11,312 nucleotides of DNA from Thalassiosira profunda. Lineage: Eukaryota; Bacillariophyta; Thalassiosirophyceae; Thalassiosirales; Thalassiosiraceae. A program made the position numbers and the translations under genes. This document shows positions 1 to 8,378 of this stretch, in pieces. The stretch spans positions 1 through 11,312 of the forward strand of contig JALLAP010001491.1 of assembly GCA_036939355.1 (NCBI GenBank). Direction: 5' to 3'. Within the stretch, counting starts at the first letter, position 1. Each line of letters starts with the position of its first letter. Under the pieces are notes generated by a model. That model saw only the letters and a program-made list of their open reading frames with translations. It was not told the DNA's origin and did no database searches.

Positions 1-1871
1 GACGAGATCGGAAAGCCACTTTCCGTGATGGGGATGGGTCTGATCGGAGGGCCTCTGTTCATGTAGCCGTCGCCCCCTTCGTTGTAGTCGATCGTCGAGG
101 CACTGAAGCCACGTCCATCACCTCCCGGATGGCGACGATTTGCAACGCCAGGACTTTCTTCCCATGATGCACCGACATTGCTCCCCATCGCCATGTCGTC
201 GGGATTCCACTCCTCGTGCGAATAGTACTCCGCGCCCGGCGATTCCTCCACCGCATCCAAAGCTGTGCTGTGGTATTCATACCGCGTCGTCTGCAGGGGC
301 GATCCCTCGTCCTCTTCGAGGCTCCCGCTTTCTCCGGCGGGGTAATCTAAATTCTCCTGATACTGAGGTCGATACGGCTGCGTTCCCGGCGCGTACGACA
401 GTGGAAAATCGGGCCCGCTGCCGTGATACTGGTGACGAGGCTGCGTTTCCGGCGTCATCCGTAGCGGGAAGTCGCGCTCCCTGCCCAGATCCGGCCGTCC
501 CCCCGGCCGGTGCGCCTCCCCGCCCTCGAGCACCCGGGGCAGGCGCCGCGGGTAGCTCGGGAAGGCGCCGTCGTTCGCCAGGTCCTCGGGGTGGTAGTCC
601 GCCTCGTCGTACTCCGACGAGGCGGCCGAGTGCCCCGATGGCTGGCGCGCGAACGGGAGCGGCTGGCCGCTTGATCCGGAGTTCTTTGTCCCGTGCTGAC
701 CACCGTTGAGGTAGTTGTCGGATTGGTGTCCGTCATTTCGATTCTCCGTACCGGACGGGGGCATCGACGAGACGTAGTTGTCGCTCCCCGAGACGTCGCG
801 AGATGCACCGAGCTCCTTCGATGCCTCCTCCGAAATGCCAGCTTCGTTCTTCTTCGACGCCTCCATCCTCGGCACCCGCCTCCCCGTCTTCCGTTCGATC
901 CGCTCCCTCCACCCCCGGGGCAGCGTCGCCTTGGGCCGCACGGCGTTCGTCCCCTCCCCGTTCTTCCCGTCCTCCTTCTTCGCATTTGCCTCGATTCCCC
1001 GCCCGGACACTTGCGCGCCCTCTGGTTGCTCCGACCTTAATCTGGCCAACTCCGCGTCCTCCCCTCTTATAGTTTGAGGGCTGGGGTACCGCTTCTTTCC
1101 CCTTCCGCGCAACAATCTCCGCGCGGCGGTCTCGAGGTCGCTCCCGCTGTGGTACCCGCTCGTGGCCGTGGACGCCGCGTCGAGGTCGCTGAACGCCTGC
1201 AGGTCCGGATCGTCCTCTTTGGAGGATGACATTTCGTACGTCAGAGGCGGACTGTCTTTTCTGGTCGGGCCGTCGCCCCTGCCGCTTCTGGTTCTTGGAA
1301 AATTGTCCAGCGACGAAGGGGAGGGGAGGGCATTGCCGCGGGACGGACTGCCCCGCGCCGGGGGGAGGTTGGCCGTGGCAGCATTAAGTTTGGCCAGGGA
1401 CAGCGACGCACTTTCCGAAGTGACAGTCTTGTTGGGACTCCCCTTCCCCGCCTCCCCCGCCTTGCCACTCACAGTGCCGGATGTGCTGGCGCCCCGGTGG
1501 AAGTGCCGGGACGCCCGCAGCCTGAGCGCCTTCTTCGCGGCGCCCTCCCCCGCAGCCTCGCCGTTCGTCTTCTTCCGTCCGGGCGCCTCGTTGTCTGTGT
1601 GCTCCCTTGATTGCAATTGCCATTCCTTCCGCCCCGCCGCCTTGGGAGGGGCATAGTCCGCCGCCGACAGGATCGAGGTCATGGCGCCGTGGGGCGTGGC
1701 GCGGACGGCGGGGGGCGCGGCCTCCGCGTGCTGGGGCCCGCCGCGCATGTGTTGTGCACAAGACTCGTCATTGCGGGCTTGGTCGCTGCCCTCATCGTCG
1801 GGGCACGGATCCTGTTCCGCTAGCCGAGGCGGCGGCCGCCGCGGCCGCCGGTGGTGCAGCGGCGGCTCCAT
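1..1871 (-). CDS. Long disordered protein of unknown function, N-terminal ~623 residues (partial, runs off window)
   Basis: An uninterrupted minus-strand frame runs from an ATG at 1871 (context gcgccATGG, a good Kozak match) to base 1 with no stop, so at least 623 residues are present and the C-terminus lies outside. I translated it piecewise and the frame stays consistent throughout. The product is rich in Ser, Pro, Gly, Arg, Glu and Asp, with no signal peptide or membrane helix, and looks intrinsically disordered. It begins with a basic Arg/Pro tract (RRPRRPPPR). A short ordered-looking basic patch, LPRGWRERIERKTGRRVP, lies near residues 318-335. Two imperfect 21-residue repeats occur at about 467-487 and 488-508 (DFPLRMTPETQP and DFPLSYAPGTQP). 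The C-terminal part seen here is Tyr/Glu/Asp rich (for example EYYSHEEWNPDDMAMG). I recognise no family. The composition would suit a scaffold or regulatory protein, but that is a guess. It is divergent from the gene at 2125. Confidence 0.8.
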   Translation of the reverse strand, partial: MEPPLHHRRPRRPPPRLAEQDPCPDDEGSDQARNDESCAQHMRGGPQHAEAAPPAVRATPHGAMTSILSAADYAPPKAAGRKEWQLQSREHTDNEAPGRKKTNGEAAGEGAAKKALRLRASRHFHRGASTSGTVSGKAGEAGKGSPNKTVTSESASLSLAKLNAATANLPPARGSPSRGNALPSPSSLDNFPRTRSGRGDGPTRKDSPPLTYEMSSSKEDDPDLQAFSDLDAASTATSGYHSGSDLETAARRLLRGRGKKRYPSPQTIRGEDAELARLRSEQPEGAQVSGRGIEANAKKEDGKNGEGTNAVRPKATLPRGWRERIERKTGRRVPRMEASKKNEAGISEEASKELGASRDVSGSDNYVSSMPPSGTENRNDGHQSDNYLNGGQHGTKNSGSSGQPLPFARQPSGHSAASSEYDEADYHPEDLANDGAFPSYPRRLPRVLEGGEAHRPGGRPDLGRERDFPLRMTPETQPRHQYHGSGPDFPLSYAPGTQPYRPQYQENLDYPAGESGSLEEDEGSPLQTTRYEYHSTALDAVEESPGAEYYSHEEWNPDDMAMGSNVGASWEESPGVANRRHPGGDGRGFSASTIDYNEGGDGYMNRGPPIRPIPITESGFPIS

Positions 1872-2124
1872 GGCGCGCTATGAGCTAATGGGGCCCTATC
1901 TACAATACCGGGTTGCCGGCGCCGTCATGGTTCTGCGGGCGTCGATTCAAATGAATTTATGGCGGCAGAAATGAGACGCCGTCTCATTTCTGTTGAGCCG
2001 CCGCCAAGAAGGAAGACGCGCGCAAGACAGAGCCGCCCAGTTTGAAGAGCCCCATGGCGCCACCAAGGTTTGACAAACGGCGGCCTACCCAGCCCCTCGA
2101 CAACCTTGACACATCCCCAACGCG
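1872..2124. promoter_or_regulatory. Divergent intergenic region (shared promoter candidate)
   Basis: This 253-bp gap separates the ATG of the minus-strand gene (1871) from the ATG of the plus-strand fusion gene (2125), so it must hold both upstream regions unless one promoter lies inside the other gene. I see no convincing TATA box. The most distinctive element is the palindrome at 1966-1992, described separately. That both genes are driven from here is inference from their orientation. Confidence 0.55.
1961..2002. repeat. Perfect 13-bp-arm palindrome with GC-rich outer arms
   Basis: The left arm CAGAAATGAGACG (1966-1978) and right arm CGTCTCATTTCTG (1980-1992) are exact reverse complements around one base (C1979). 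An outer pair, GGCGGC (1961-1966) and GCCGCC (1997-2002), could extend the structure with a short TTGA bulge on the right side. It lies in the middle of the divergent intergenic region. It could be a dimeric regulator site, a cruciform or an RNA hairpin in a 5' leader. The sequence alone does not decide between these. Confidence 0.8.
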
Positions 2125-5100
2125 ATGGCGAAGCTGTTCCGCGCGCCCTCCCGCCGCGGCGGCGGCGGCGGCACCTCCTCCACCCTGTCCGTCCAAAGCA
2201 GCGCGGGCGACGACGATGTCTCTGAAATCACCGACCTCCCCTCCCCCGCCGACGACGCCGCCACCCTCCCATCCACTGCCAGCCACGCCTCGCAATCCTC
2301 TCGATCCCCTGGACGGCGCCTCCTCCGGGGGGCATCGAAGCTCCAACTGCGCCGCAAAATGAGCAAGCAGGACAGCATCAACGAGGCCCGGGAGCGGGCC
2401 GCGGCGCGATTGGAGCCGCCCCCCTTTACGGCGAGCAAGGCCTTCCGGCTGGGCCAGCTCAAGGAGGCGAAACTGCGGGCCGAGGCGCGCATCGTAGAGA
2501 GGGAGGAGCGGAGCAAAAGTGGTAGCGGCGCGAGCGTGGCGTCGTTGGCTTCTGTGCGGAGCTGCCGCACCGTTGCCGAAGAGGAGGAACATTCGGTGAC
2601 AAGAGGGGCGGTCGTATTTGCCAGCGGTCTGCTGCTCCATATTGCGCTGCTTCCAATGCGAACTACGCCAAGCATAGCGCTGCTTCTGGTGTTAGTACAG
2701 TCCGTGACGTTGTGGGCCCTCCTCAGCTCGACGCTATCATACGCTTTCGACAACATCGATTTCGGGCAGCAGATGCTCGTGAAGAATCTCGACTACGGGA
2801 AGCGATTGTTTGTGGAGGAGGTCCGCAAATATTCGTGGATAGCATCGGTGGCCGTGGCCGCGGTTTCTCTCTTGGTACCATTGGGAGGGAAGGCTATTCG
2901 CCGATCGGCCAAGATGGTGTGCGATTTGTGGGATGTGCACAAGATGTGCGCCTTTGCCGCTGCCGACGTCGAACCGTGGACGGCGCAAGCATTCCGGTAT
3001 TCCACCGTTGCCACATCGCATTTGGGCGTGTTCTGCCTGGCCCTCTTGGCAATGGCCCACCTCCTGCTCCCGCGGCGCAACAAGCGATCGAAGAAGGGAT
3101 GCCATGCTGCGAGGCCGGGGACGATCCAGCGGGCATCGACGGACGGCCCTCCCACCCCCCGCAGCGGGAACAGGGGCCGCACGCTGAAGTTCAGCGTCTC
3201 TTTTCTGATGGCCACGGCTGCAACCACCAATGCGACGAGCCCTCCATCGTCGCAAACCAACTCGCAGCGGGCCGTTCAATCGATACTGGTGGCCGGATCG
3301 CTCAACGCGGACACGTTTCTGCCCGTCGACCGATTTCCGTCGCCCGGGGAGAATTTGACGTTGCTGCCCAACTTCCAGCCCTTGGTGGACGTGCCGGGCG
3401 GGAAGGGGTGCAATCAGGCCATTGCGTGCGCCTCTCTCGGCGCCGACCAACGGAGCCAGGTCTCCTTCCTGGGCCAGTTTGGCAACGATGCGGCCTCGAA
3501 GATTTTGCAGAGCGCTCTGGTCGACAACAGCGTGGACATCTCCTCCTGCGGTCACTCGAAGATTTATCCATCCGGGAGGGGTTACGTCATGATCGTCCCC
3601 GACACGGGGGAGGTGAGCGCGGTCATTAGCGGGGGAAGCAACCTCTACGGATGGGGGAGTTGGGGCGTGGCGAACGGCGACGGCGATGCGGCTGCAGAAA
3701 GCGTTCGAACCGATGAGGATATCGAAAGCATTTTATCGCCGCACTCGCTGTTGCTTCTGCAGTGCGAGGTGCCCCACCTGGTCAATTTGCGTCTCGCACG
3801 GGCCGCTCGGAAGTTGAGCGTCCCCGTCATTGTCGACGTTGGAGGAGAAGATCGCAAGATGGACAGCGACCTGTTGAAATGCTGCGATTACTTGGTTCCA
3901 AACGAGACTGAGCTCGAACGATTGGCCAAATCGTATGATGATGGCGCTAAAGATGAGCAGGTGGACGGATATCATGGGCTGACGAATCAAGAGCTGCACG
4001 ATCTGCAAGCCCAAATTGGCCCGTCCCTTCATCTGACATCCATCATCAAGTCTGCTCAAACATTGCAGGCGAATGGAGCGGATAATGTATTGGTGACCCT
4101 CGGGTCCAGCGGATCCATTTTGATGAAGAAGCGCCCTGCCACTACTGGTAAGCCCCTCCTCTACCAGTCTGCCTGCCATCTTCCCGCAGGATCAAGTGTC
4201 GTCGATGAAACGGGTGCTGGAGATTGCTACCGGGCTGGGTTTGCTGTGGCCTTACTGGAAAACTGTGGTGGCTCTATCAATGGCGGTGATCTTGACGATG
4301 GCACGTTGCTGCGATGCATGAAGTTTGCCAGCGCGGCAGGAGCACTGGCTGTGACGAGAAAGGGTGCCGTGCCAAGCATTCCCTCAAGGGCGGAGGTGGA
4401 GAAGTTGTTGGCGGAGGCTGACAATCTGAGACATACAGCAGCATCAGATGTCGTGGAGGCGATTCCTCGAGGAGGAAGTCCAAGCGACGACTTTCCTTTT
4501 CTCTTTGGGTCTCGACTCAACTCGATGAAGGATCGCCTTGACCTCGTGGATGTTTCTTCGTTGCCCGTTGCCACGCCTCGCGATTACCTGTTACGACAAG
4601 CAAAGATTCGGGGGCTGGGATGCGTCGATTTCAACTTCCCTCAACACTTTGATGGGTATTGGACGCCGGAGGAGGCGAAGAAGGCATTGGATGAGGTCGG
4701 CCTTGTCGCTGGAGCAGTTTGCTTGCGGTACCCCAGCAAGTTTGCGAGAGGGGCCATGAACCACCCAGATCCTGAGATGAGGAGAGAGGCCATCGATATA
4801 ACAAAGCAGGCTGCGGAGGCGGCAAGAATACTGGGGTGCAATGAGTGAGTTCGTCTTACCTTGCTATGCGCTCATATTTCTCTCTCAATTTGTTCTCATC
4901 TTCTTTATTGCATTTGCCTGTGTTCTGCGTAGAGTCGTTGTTTGGTCTGCCTACGACGGATATGACTACCCGTTTCAGGTGTCGTACGACGAAAAGTGGG
5001 CTCAGCTGGTTGAAGCTTTCCGGGAGTGCTGCGACGCTTTCCCAGATATCAAATGGTCTCTGGAGTACAAGCCGACGGACGAAAACACTCGCTTCTTTAC

Positions 5101-5551
5101 CGTCCCATCGACAGGCGCCGCCATGCTTTTGGTGAAAGAGATTGATCGACCAAACATGGGCTTGACGTTGGATGTGGGCCACATGCTCATGTCTGGGGAG
5201 AACCCTGGGCAAAGCATTGCAATGGTTGGCAAGAAGTTGTTCGGAATACAACTCAACGATGGATACACGCGATTGGCGGCGGAGGATGGGATGATTTTTG
5301 GCTCCGTTCATCCATCGATTGCTTTGGAAGCCATTTACCAATTGATCCGGATCAACTTCAGTGGACACCTCTATTTTGACACGTTCCCGCAGAGGACGGA
5401 TCCCGTGAAGGAGGCCGAGTACAACATTCGACGAGTGAAAGAATTCTGGACGGCCGTGGGAAAGATGGATAGCAACGAGATTGAGAGAATAGCAAGAGAG
5501 CACGATGCCATCGGAGCTTTGGAGCTAGTCAACGAAGCTTTGCGGAGATAG
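2125..5551 (+). CDS. Membrane-module / ribokinase / xylose-isomerase-like TIM barrel fusion protein (2 exons, 1112 aa)
   Basis: Exons 2125-4844 and 4933-5551 join in frame to 1112 residues. Residues 1-155 are polar and low complexity (poly-Gly, Ser/Asp rich, then an Arg/Glu helix). Four hydrophobic segments lie near 161-177, 183-205, 238-254 and 296-315. I do not recognise this module. Residues ~386-755 match ribokinase (PfkB family, ATP-dependent ribose phosphorylation): GSLNADTFLPVDRFPSPGEN at 391, GGKGCNQA at 425-432, the NETE motif at 593, and DETGAGDCYRAGF at 694 with D700 as expected catalytic base. Residues ~793-1105 match the AP-endonuclease-2/xylose-isomerase-like TIM barrel of sugar isomerases and epimerases: GCVDFNFPQH, YDGYDYPFQ, likely metal ligands E951 (LEYKP), D987/H990 (LDVGH) and D1056 (YFDTFP). 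Kinase and barrel are contiguous in one exon, so their fusion is direct. The membrane-kinase link is also one open frame, but Met362 (base 3208) could start a shorter soluble form. The true sugar is unknown. Confidence 0.88.
4845..4932 (+). other. Spliceosomal intron (88 nt) in the TIM-barrel region
   Basis: Donor GTGAGTTC and acceptor TGCGTAG flank a T-rich stretch containing in-frame stops. Removal joins codon GA|A, giving GCNE-VVVWSAYDGYDYPFQ, which restores the conserved strand of the isomerase barrel. Without splicing the protein stops at 4846. Confidence 0.92.
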
Positions 5552-5747
5552 CACTCAGCACAGCTAACGAGAGTTGGCCTGGTCGTGATCTCCTCTCACC
5601 AGCTTCTGCAGTACCTAGATAAATACGACAAGATTCAGGGCAATAGCAATTTGACGCTGTTCAACTAGATATATTCATTGACTCCTAATCCTAACGGAAC
5701 TGGACGTGTGCGCGTTTCTACTTATCTTCTTGACAGGGATGTGGATC
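5552..5747. other. Convergent 3' intergenic region
   Basis: This 196-bp gap lies between the stop of the plus-strand fusion gene and the stop of the minus-strand PLAC8 gene, so it should hold both 3' untranslated ends. It is more AT-rich than the genes around it. I see no canonical AATAAA signal and no further gene. Confidence 0.5.
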
Positions 5748-7841
5748 TCACATCATTTGCCCACCGTCCATTGCTTCATACTGATCCTCATAGAAAGTAA
5801 CTGGGGCAAGCTCCACCTGTCGAGGCAGTCCCGTCGATGTACAGCACGTCGCACGATACGTGTCAAAGTCTGCCGTGTGTCGTCCCATTTGGCAGATCGT
5901 GCAGGACGTGCAAAACGTTGCGCACAGGCAGTCCTCCGTGCCCTCGCATGCGCAGCTGCCTTCCGGTATTTGGTATTTNCGTGCAAAACGTTGCGCACAG
6001 GCAGTCCTCCGTGCCCTCGCATGCGCAGCTGCCTTCCGGTATTTGGTATTTGTTTCGGATCGAGGATCTTACCTTCTTCGTTAAGTTGACCAAGTACAAC
6101 ACCACGAAGATGTTAAACAGCACCAAGACGGCGTAGGCATAGTGCTCGCCGCCCTCGTAGTACGCGTCCTCTCTTCGGAGGTAGGCAACGAACAGCATGA
6201 AACCTGCGCTGGCGTTAATGGCGAGCCAAAACACGAGGAAGACGGTCATGTTCGCGCAGGTCTGGCCGCTGACGAGCTTGTTGGTGGGCTCTCCCTGCCA
6301 GTCCAACCCGGCCCGCGTCATTATTTGGCCGAGAGCAACTGCAAACGGGGAAGGTTGTGTAAGATATGTCACCAAGATCGAAGGATGTAAGCCAACAAAG
6401 CAAAAGCCACTCACTGCAAGGGAGGAACAGCGCGTTCAGGAACAGTGGGTGGCACATCCCGTCGCTGAAGCAATCTTTGATGTCATCCCGCCACGCGCCC
6501 AACGGGATCGGGATCTCGATCGTCTCCAGCTCCCGCATCGTGCTCACGAACCTCTGCCCCTTCGTCACCCCTCCGGGCGGCACCGTGGCCAGAAACTTCT
6601 TCGACCCGAGCTGCGCCTCGAACATGTATCCGCCGGGGAGGTCGCTGGGCGCCACGACGTCGCACACTGGCAGCTCGTCTGGCTCCCGTCGAATCCCTGC
6701 TGCCATGGCTCCAACTGGTGCCTCCACCAAACTATCGCCCTGCGGATTCGCCATGTCTCCCATCCCCATCTCCGGGCGGCGGTTGGCCTCCATATATCCC
6801 TCCTGCGGCGCGATGCTGGGCGCCTTGTACCTCGTATTGACCTTGTTGTACGGGTCAATGTCATCTCCAAAGCCTCCCATTACGCTTCCACTGTATCCCA
6901 CATGCCCAGATACGAAGTTTCCGACACCCTTCGGCATCTCCTCCTCGTCCAACGCCGTCAGCCGCTGGTTCAGCTCCTCCAAGTGCTTCTGCCAAAACTC
7001 CGTCGCGTCGGGGGTGACGCTGCCCTTCATGAGGAACTTGGTCTCTTGAATTTCCGCCAGGATCTGCTGCCGCGCAAGGCTCTCCGCGGGCGCGCCACCC
7101 ATGTTGGCGGGCGAGAAGGTGGCCATCGGTGACGAGAGGCCAAAGTTGGCGCCGTTGTCTCCGGGAGGATCGACGTTGTAACTTTGCTGCCCTTTGTTGT
7201 ATTGGTGGATGTTGGCAATGAGATTGTCCGGAGAGAGGGCCACTGGCCCTTGGCCCTTGAAGTTGATTGGGTACTGCCAGTGTATTTAGAGGCATACAGT
7301 GAGCGATCAAAATTTGCCCAGACAACAATTGCAAAAGGATATTTATTGAACTCACGCTCATGCCCGCACTCTCGTTCAGCTCCAGCAACACATTCGCGCT
7401 GTCCCTGTCGAGCCCCAACATCTGACACTGCATCGTCAGCCGTCCAGTGGTCGTTTCCTTGCTCCCCACGCCGCTCTTCAGCAGCTGCGATCGGTACCGG
7501 ACCGCGTCGACGAAGCTCTTCCGGGCGTTGACGGGGAGCATCTTCTGGAAGAACGCCGTGTCCTCCGCGGTGATCGTATAATGCGTACTGCCGGGGCTGG
7601 CATCGAGCTTCGGCAGAAGCCGCTCTGTGATCATGGTCGCGATCACGTGGTACGCGTTGTCGTTGTGTTTCAGGTCGAGGTCGGCGGCGGCGCCCGTCCG
7701 GTCCAGCGCCTTGCCCACCCGCGCACGCTCCTGGGTGCGCCGGCTCCGGGACGAGGCCGCCGCGCGGCGGGCCTTGTCGATGGCATCGTTGGCCATGGCG
7801 ACGGCCGCCGAGGCCTGGCCGATCGAGCCGTCGTCGTTCAT
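5748..7841 (-). CDS. PLAC8 (cornifelin/FW2.2-type) cysteine-rich membrane protein, 3 exons, 620 aa after correcting an assembly duplication
   Basis: Exons are 7841-7356, 7273-6415 and 6338-5748, with stop TGA at 5750-5748. The start ATG has context CAACCATGA, and no in-frame ATG lies further upstream. Residues 1-160 are helical and charged. Residues ~175-360 are a Gly/Asn/Met-rich linker. Residues ~364-406 hold a beta-type module (VVAPSDLPGGYMFEA, FLATVPPGGVTKGQRF), which I recall beside PLAC8 domains in algal proteins. The PLAC8 domain runs ~428-590: DCFSDGMCHPLFLNALFLPCIALGQI at its start, then IRNKYQIPEGSC, EDCLCATFCTSCTICQMGRH at its end. Two membrane helices (~481-501, ~516-534) sit between the two Cys-rich halves. 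PLAC8 relatives act in cell-size control, metal resistance or calcium-linked transport, so the role here is open. Exon 3 contains a 72-bp duplication with one N that breaks the frame as written. Confidence 0.9.
5907..6051. repeat. Identical 72-bp direct repeat separated by one N (probable assembly artefact)
   Basis: Bases 5907-5978 and 5980-6051 are identical, and the single ambiguous base N is at 5979, exactly between them. The 73-nt offset shifts the reading frame of the PLAC8 gene. Reading with only one copy gives an uninterrupted Cys-rich C-terminus. This is the pattern left when two contigs with overlapping ends are joined without merging the overlap. Confidence 0.93.
6339..6414 (-). other. 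Spliceosomal intron 2 (76 nt) of the PLAC8 gene
   Basis: On the minus strand the donor is TGCA|GTGAGTGG and the acceptor CGTTTGCAG|TTGC. Splicing joins LFLPC to IALGQIMTRAG, recreating the PLAC8 'PC.a.Gq' core. This supports the exact junction. Confidence 0.93.
7274..7355 (-). other. Spliceosomal intron 1 (82 nt) of the PLAC8 gene
   Basis: On the minus strand the donor is AGC|GTGAGTTC and the acceptor CACTGGCAG|TAC. It is phase 0, joining ESAGMS to YPINFKGQGP. The intron is AT-rich compared with the flanking exons. Confidence 0.88.
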
Positions 7842-7987
7842 GGTTGAGGGGTGTGGGTGTTGTTGTGTCTGCGCTGCTTGGGGTTGATTGCAAAAGAACT
7901 CGGCCGCCCGGAAGCAAGTCACTTTGAGCGATCCTTCTTGCCGTTGAAGAAAGGCAAGCAACGTTTGGTGGGCAAGCGCTCCCCTTT

Positions 7988-8000
7988 GGGGCAAAGCCCC
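7988..8000. repeat. GC mini-hairpin 1 (GGGGC-AAA-GCCCC)
   Basis: It is a 5-bp perfect stem with a 3-base loop. Flanking CTTT (7984-7987) and AAAG (8003-8006) could extend the stem past a two-base bulge. It is the first of four similar elements near the tRNA genes. Confidence 0.7.
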
Positions 8001-8051
8001 TCAAAGTATTTTTTACGTACAATTATCTTAGTGCATGCATCTAAAAATGAG

Positions 8052-8066
8052 GGGGGCGAGGCCCCC
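8052..8066. repeat. GC mini-hairpin 2 (GGGGGC-GAG-GCCCCC)
   Basis: It is a 6-bp perfect stem with a 3-base loop, followed by TT. It has the same design as the element at 7988. Confidence 0.7.
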
Positions 8067-8072
8067 TTCTTA

Positions 8073-8083
8073 GGGCGCAGCCC
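8073..8083. repeat. GC mini-hairpin 3 (GGGC-GCA-GCCC)
   Basis: It is a 4-bp stem with a 3-base loop, six bases after the preceding hairpin. Confidence 0.6.
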
Positions 8084-8169
8084 CCAATCCGGGAGCGGTT
8101 CTAGGTCCTTTCTTCTCCTTCTGTGTCACCAAAAGATTATGAGTAGGTCACCGTCCCAACAAGGCAGTT

Positions 8170-8242
8170 GGATGCGTAGCTCAGTTGGTAGAGCATCGGA
8201 TTCCAGACCCGAAAGTCGTCGGTTCAAATCCGGCCGCGTTCA
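8170..8242 (+). tRNA. tRNA-Trp (anticodon CCA)
   Basis: The 73-nt sequence folds into a full cloverleaf: acceptor GGATGCG/CGCGTTC (one G-T wobble at 2-71 and one T-G wobble at 4-69), D arm GCTC/GAGC, anticodon loop TTCCAGA with CCA at 34-36, and T arm GTCGG-TTCAAAT-CCGGC. G1-C72 with discriminator A73 is the eukaryotic cytosolic Trp pattern rather than the bacterial one. Internal promoter boxes are present (TAGCTCAGTTGG and GGTTCAAATCC). A run of five T at 8243-8247 directly follows and should stop RNA polymerase III. No intron is present. The anticodon stem has an A-C mismatch at 31-39, next to the loop. Confidence 0.95.
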
Positions 8243-8247
8243 TTTTT
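8243..8247 (+). terminator. RNA polymerase III T5 terminator of tRNA-Trp
   Basis: TTTTT begins at the base immediately after discriminator A73, which fits a pol III stop signal. Confidence 0.8.
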
Positions 8248-8320
8248 GCACTCCCTCTGAGCATTGTTTTCATCTTTTGGCTCCTTCAGTGGGTTCTCTG
8301 GGGTCTTGGCTTTCATTTAA

Positions 8321-8378
8321 GCCACCGCGGACCTTCTATCTCCGCTAACTGACGGAGAAACCGCGGTCCGAAGTTGGC
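8321..8378. repeat. Three-tier imperfect hairpin
   Basis: Nested inverted repeats share one axis: GCCA (8321-8324) with TGGC (8375-8378), CGGACC (8328-8333) with GGTCCG (8365-8370), and TCTCCG (8339-8344) with CGGAGA (8353-8358), around an 8-base loop. It lies downstream of tRNA-Trp. The stop codon of the orphan minus-strand frame (8347-8345) falls in its loop. It could be a 3' UTR stem, a small RNA or chance. Confidence 0.55.

Larger units (their letters stand above)
7842..8169. other. Intergenic region upstream of the PLAC8 gene, with three GC mini-hairpins
   Basis: These 328 bp contain the 5' leader and promoter of the PLAC8 gene (minus) and the 5' flank of tRNA-Trp (plus). No ATG-initiated frame looks coding. 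The notable content is three short GC-rich inverted repeats at 7988-8000, 8052-8066 and 8073-8083, listed separately. Confidence 0.55.

Noticed and set aside
140..1656. Plus-strand open frames (140-709, 693-1040, 1162-1656)
   Set aside because: They are antisense to the continuous minus-strand frame, have Arg/Pro/Ser composition typical of GC-rich shadows, and overlap one another.
2712..3629. 305-residue plus-strand frame and 272-residue minus-strand frame inside the fusion gene
   Set aside because: The fusion frame carries clear membrane segments and ribokinase motifs across this span. These others have no recognisable domain.
5907..6051. True tandem duplication in the PLAC8 gene
   Set aside because: The N lies exactly between the identical copies, and the duplication destroys the frame of an otherwise intact domain.
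6197..7132. Long plus-strand frames opposite the PLAC8 gene
   Set aside because: The minus strand has PLAC8 cysteine motifs and two introns whose removal restores the domain. The plus frames are its antisense.
7842..7994. N-terminal extension of the PLAC8 protein to 7994
   Set aside because: The upstream frame begins with TTG and crosses a GC hairpin. ATG 7841 has a good Kozak context.
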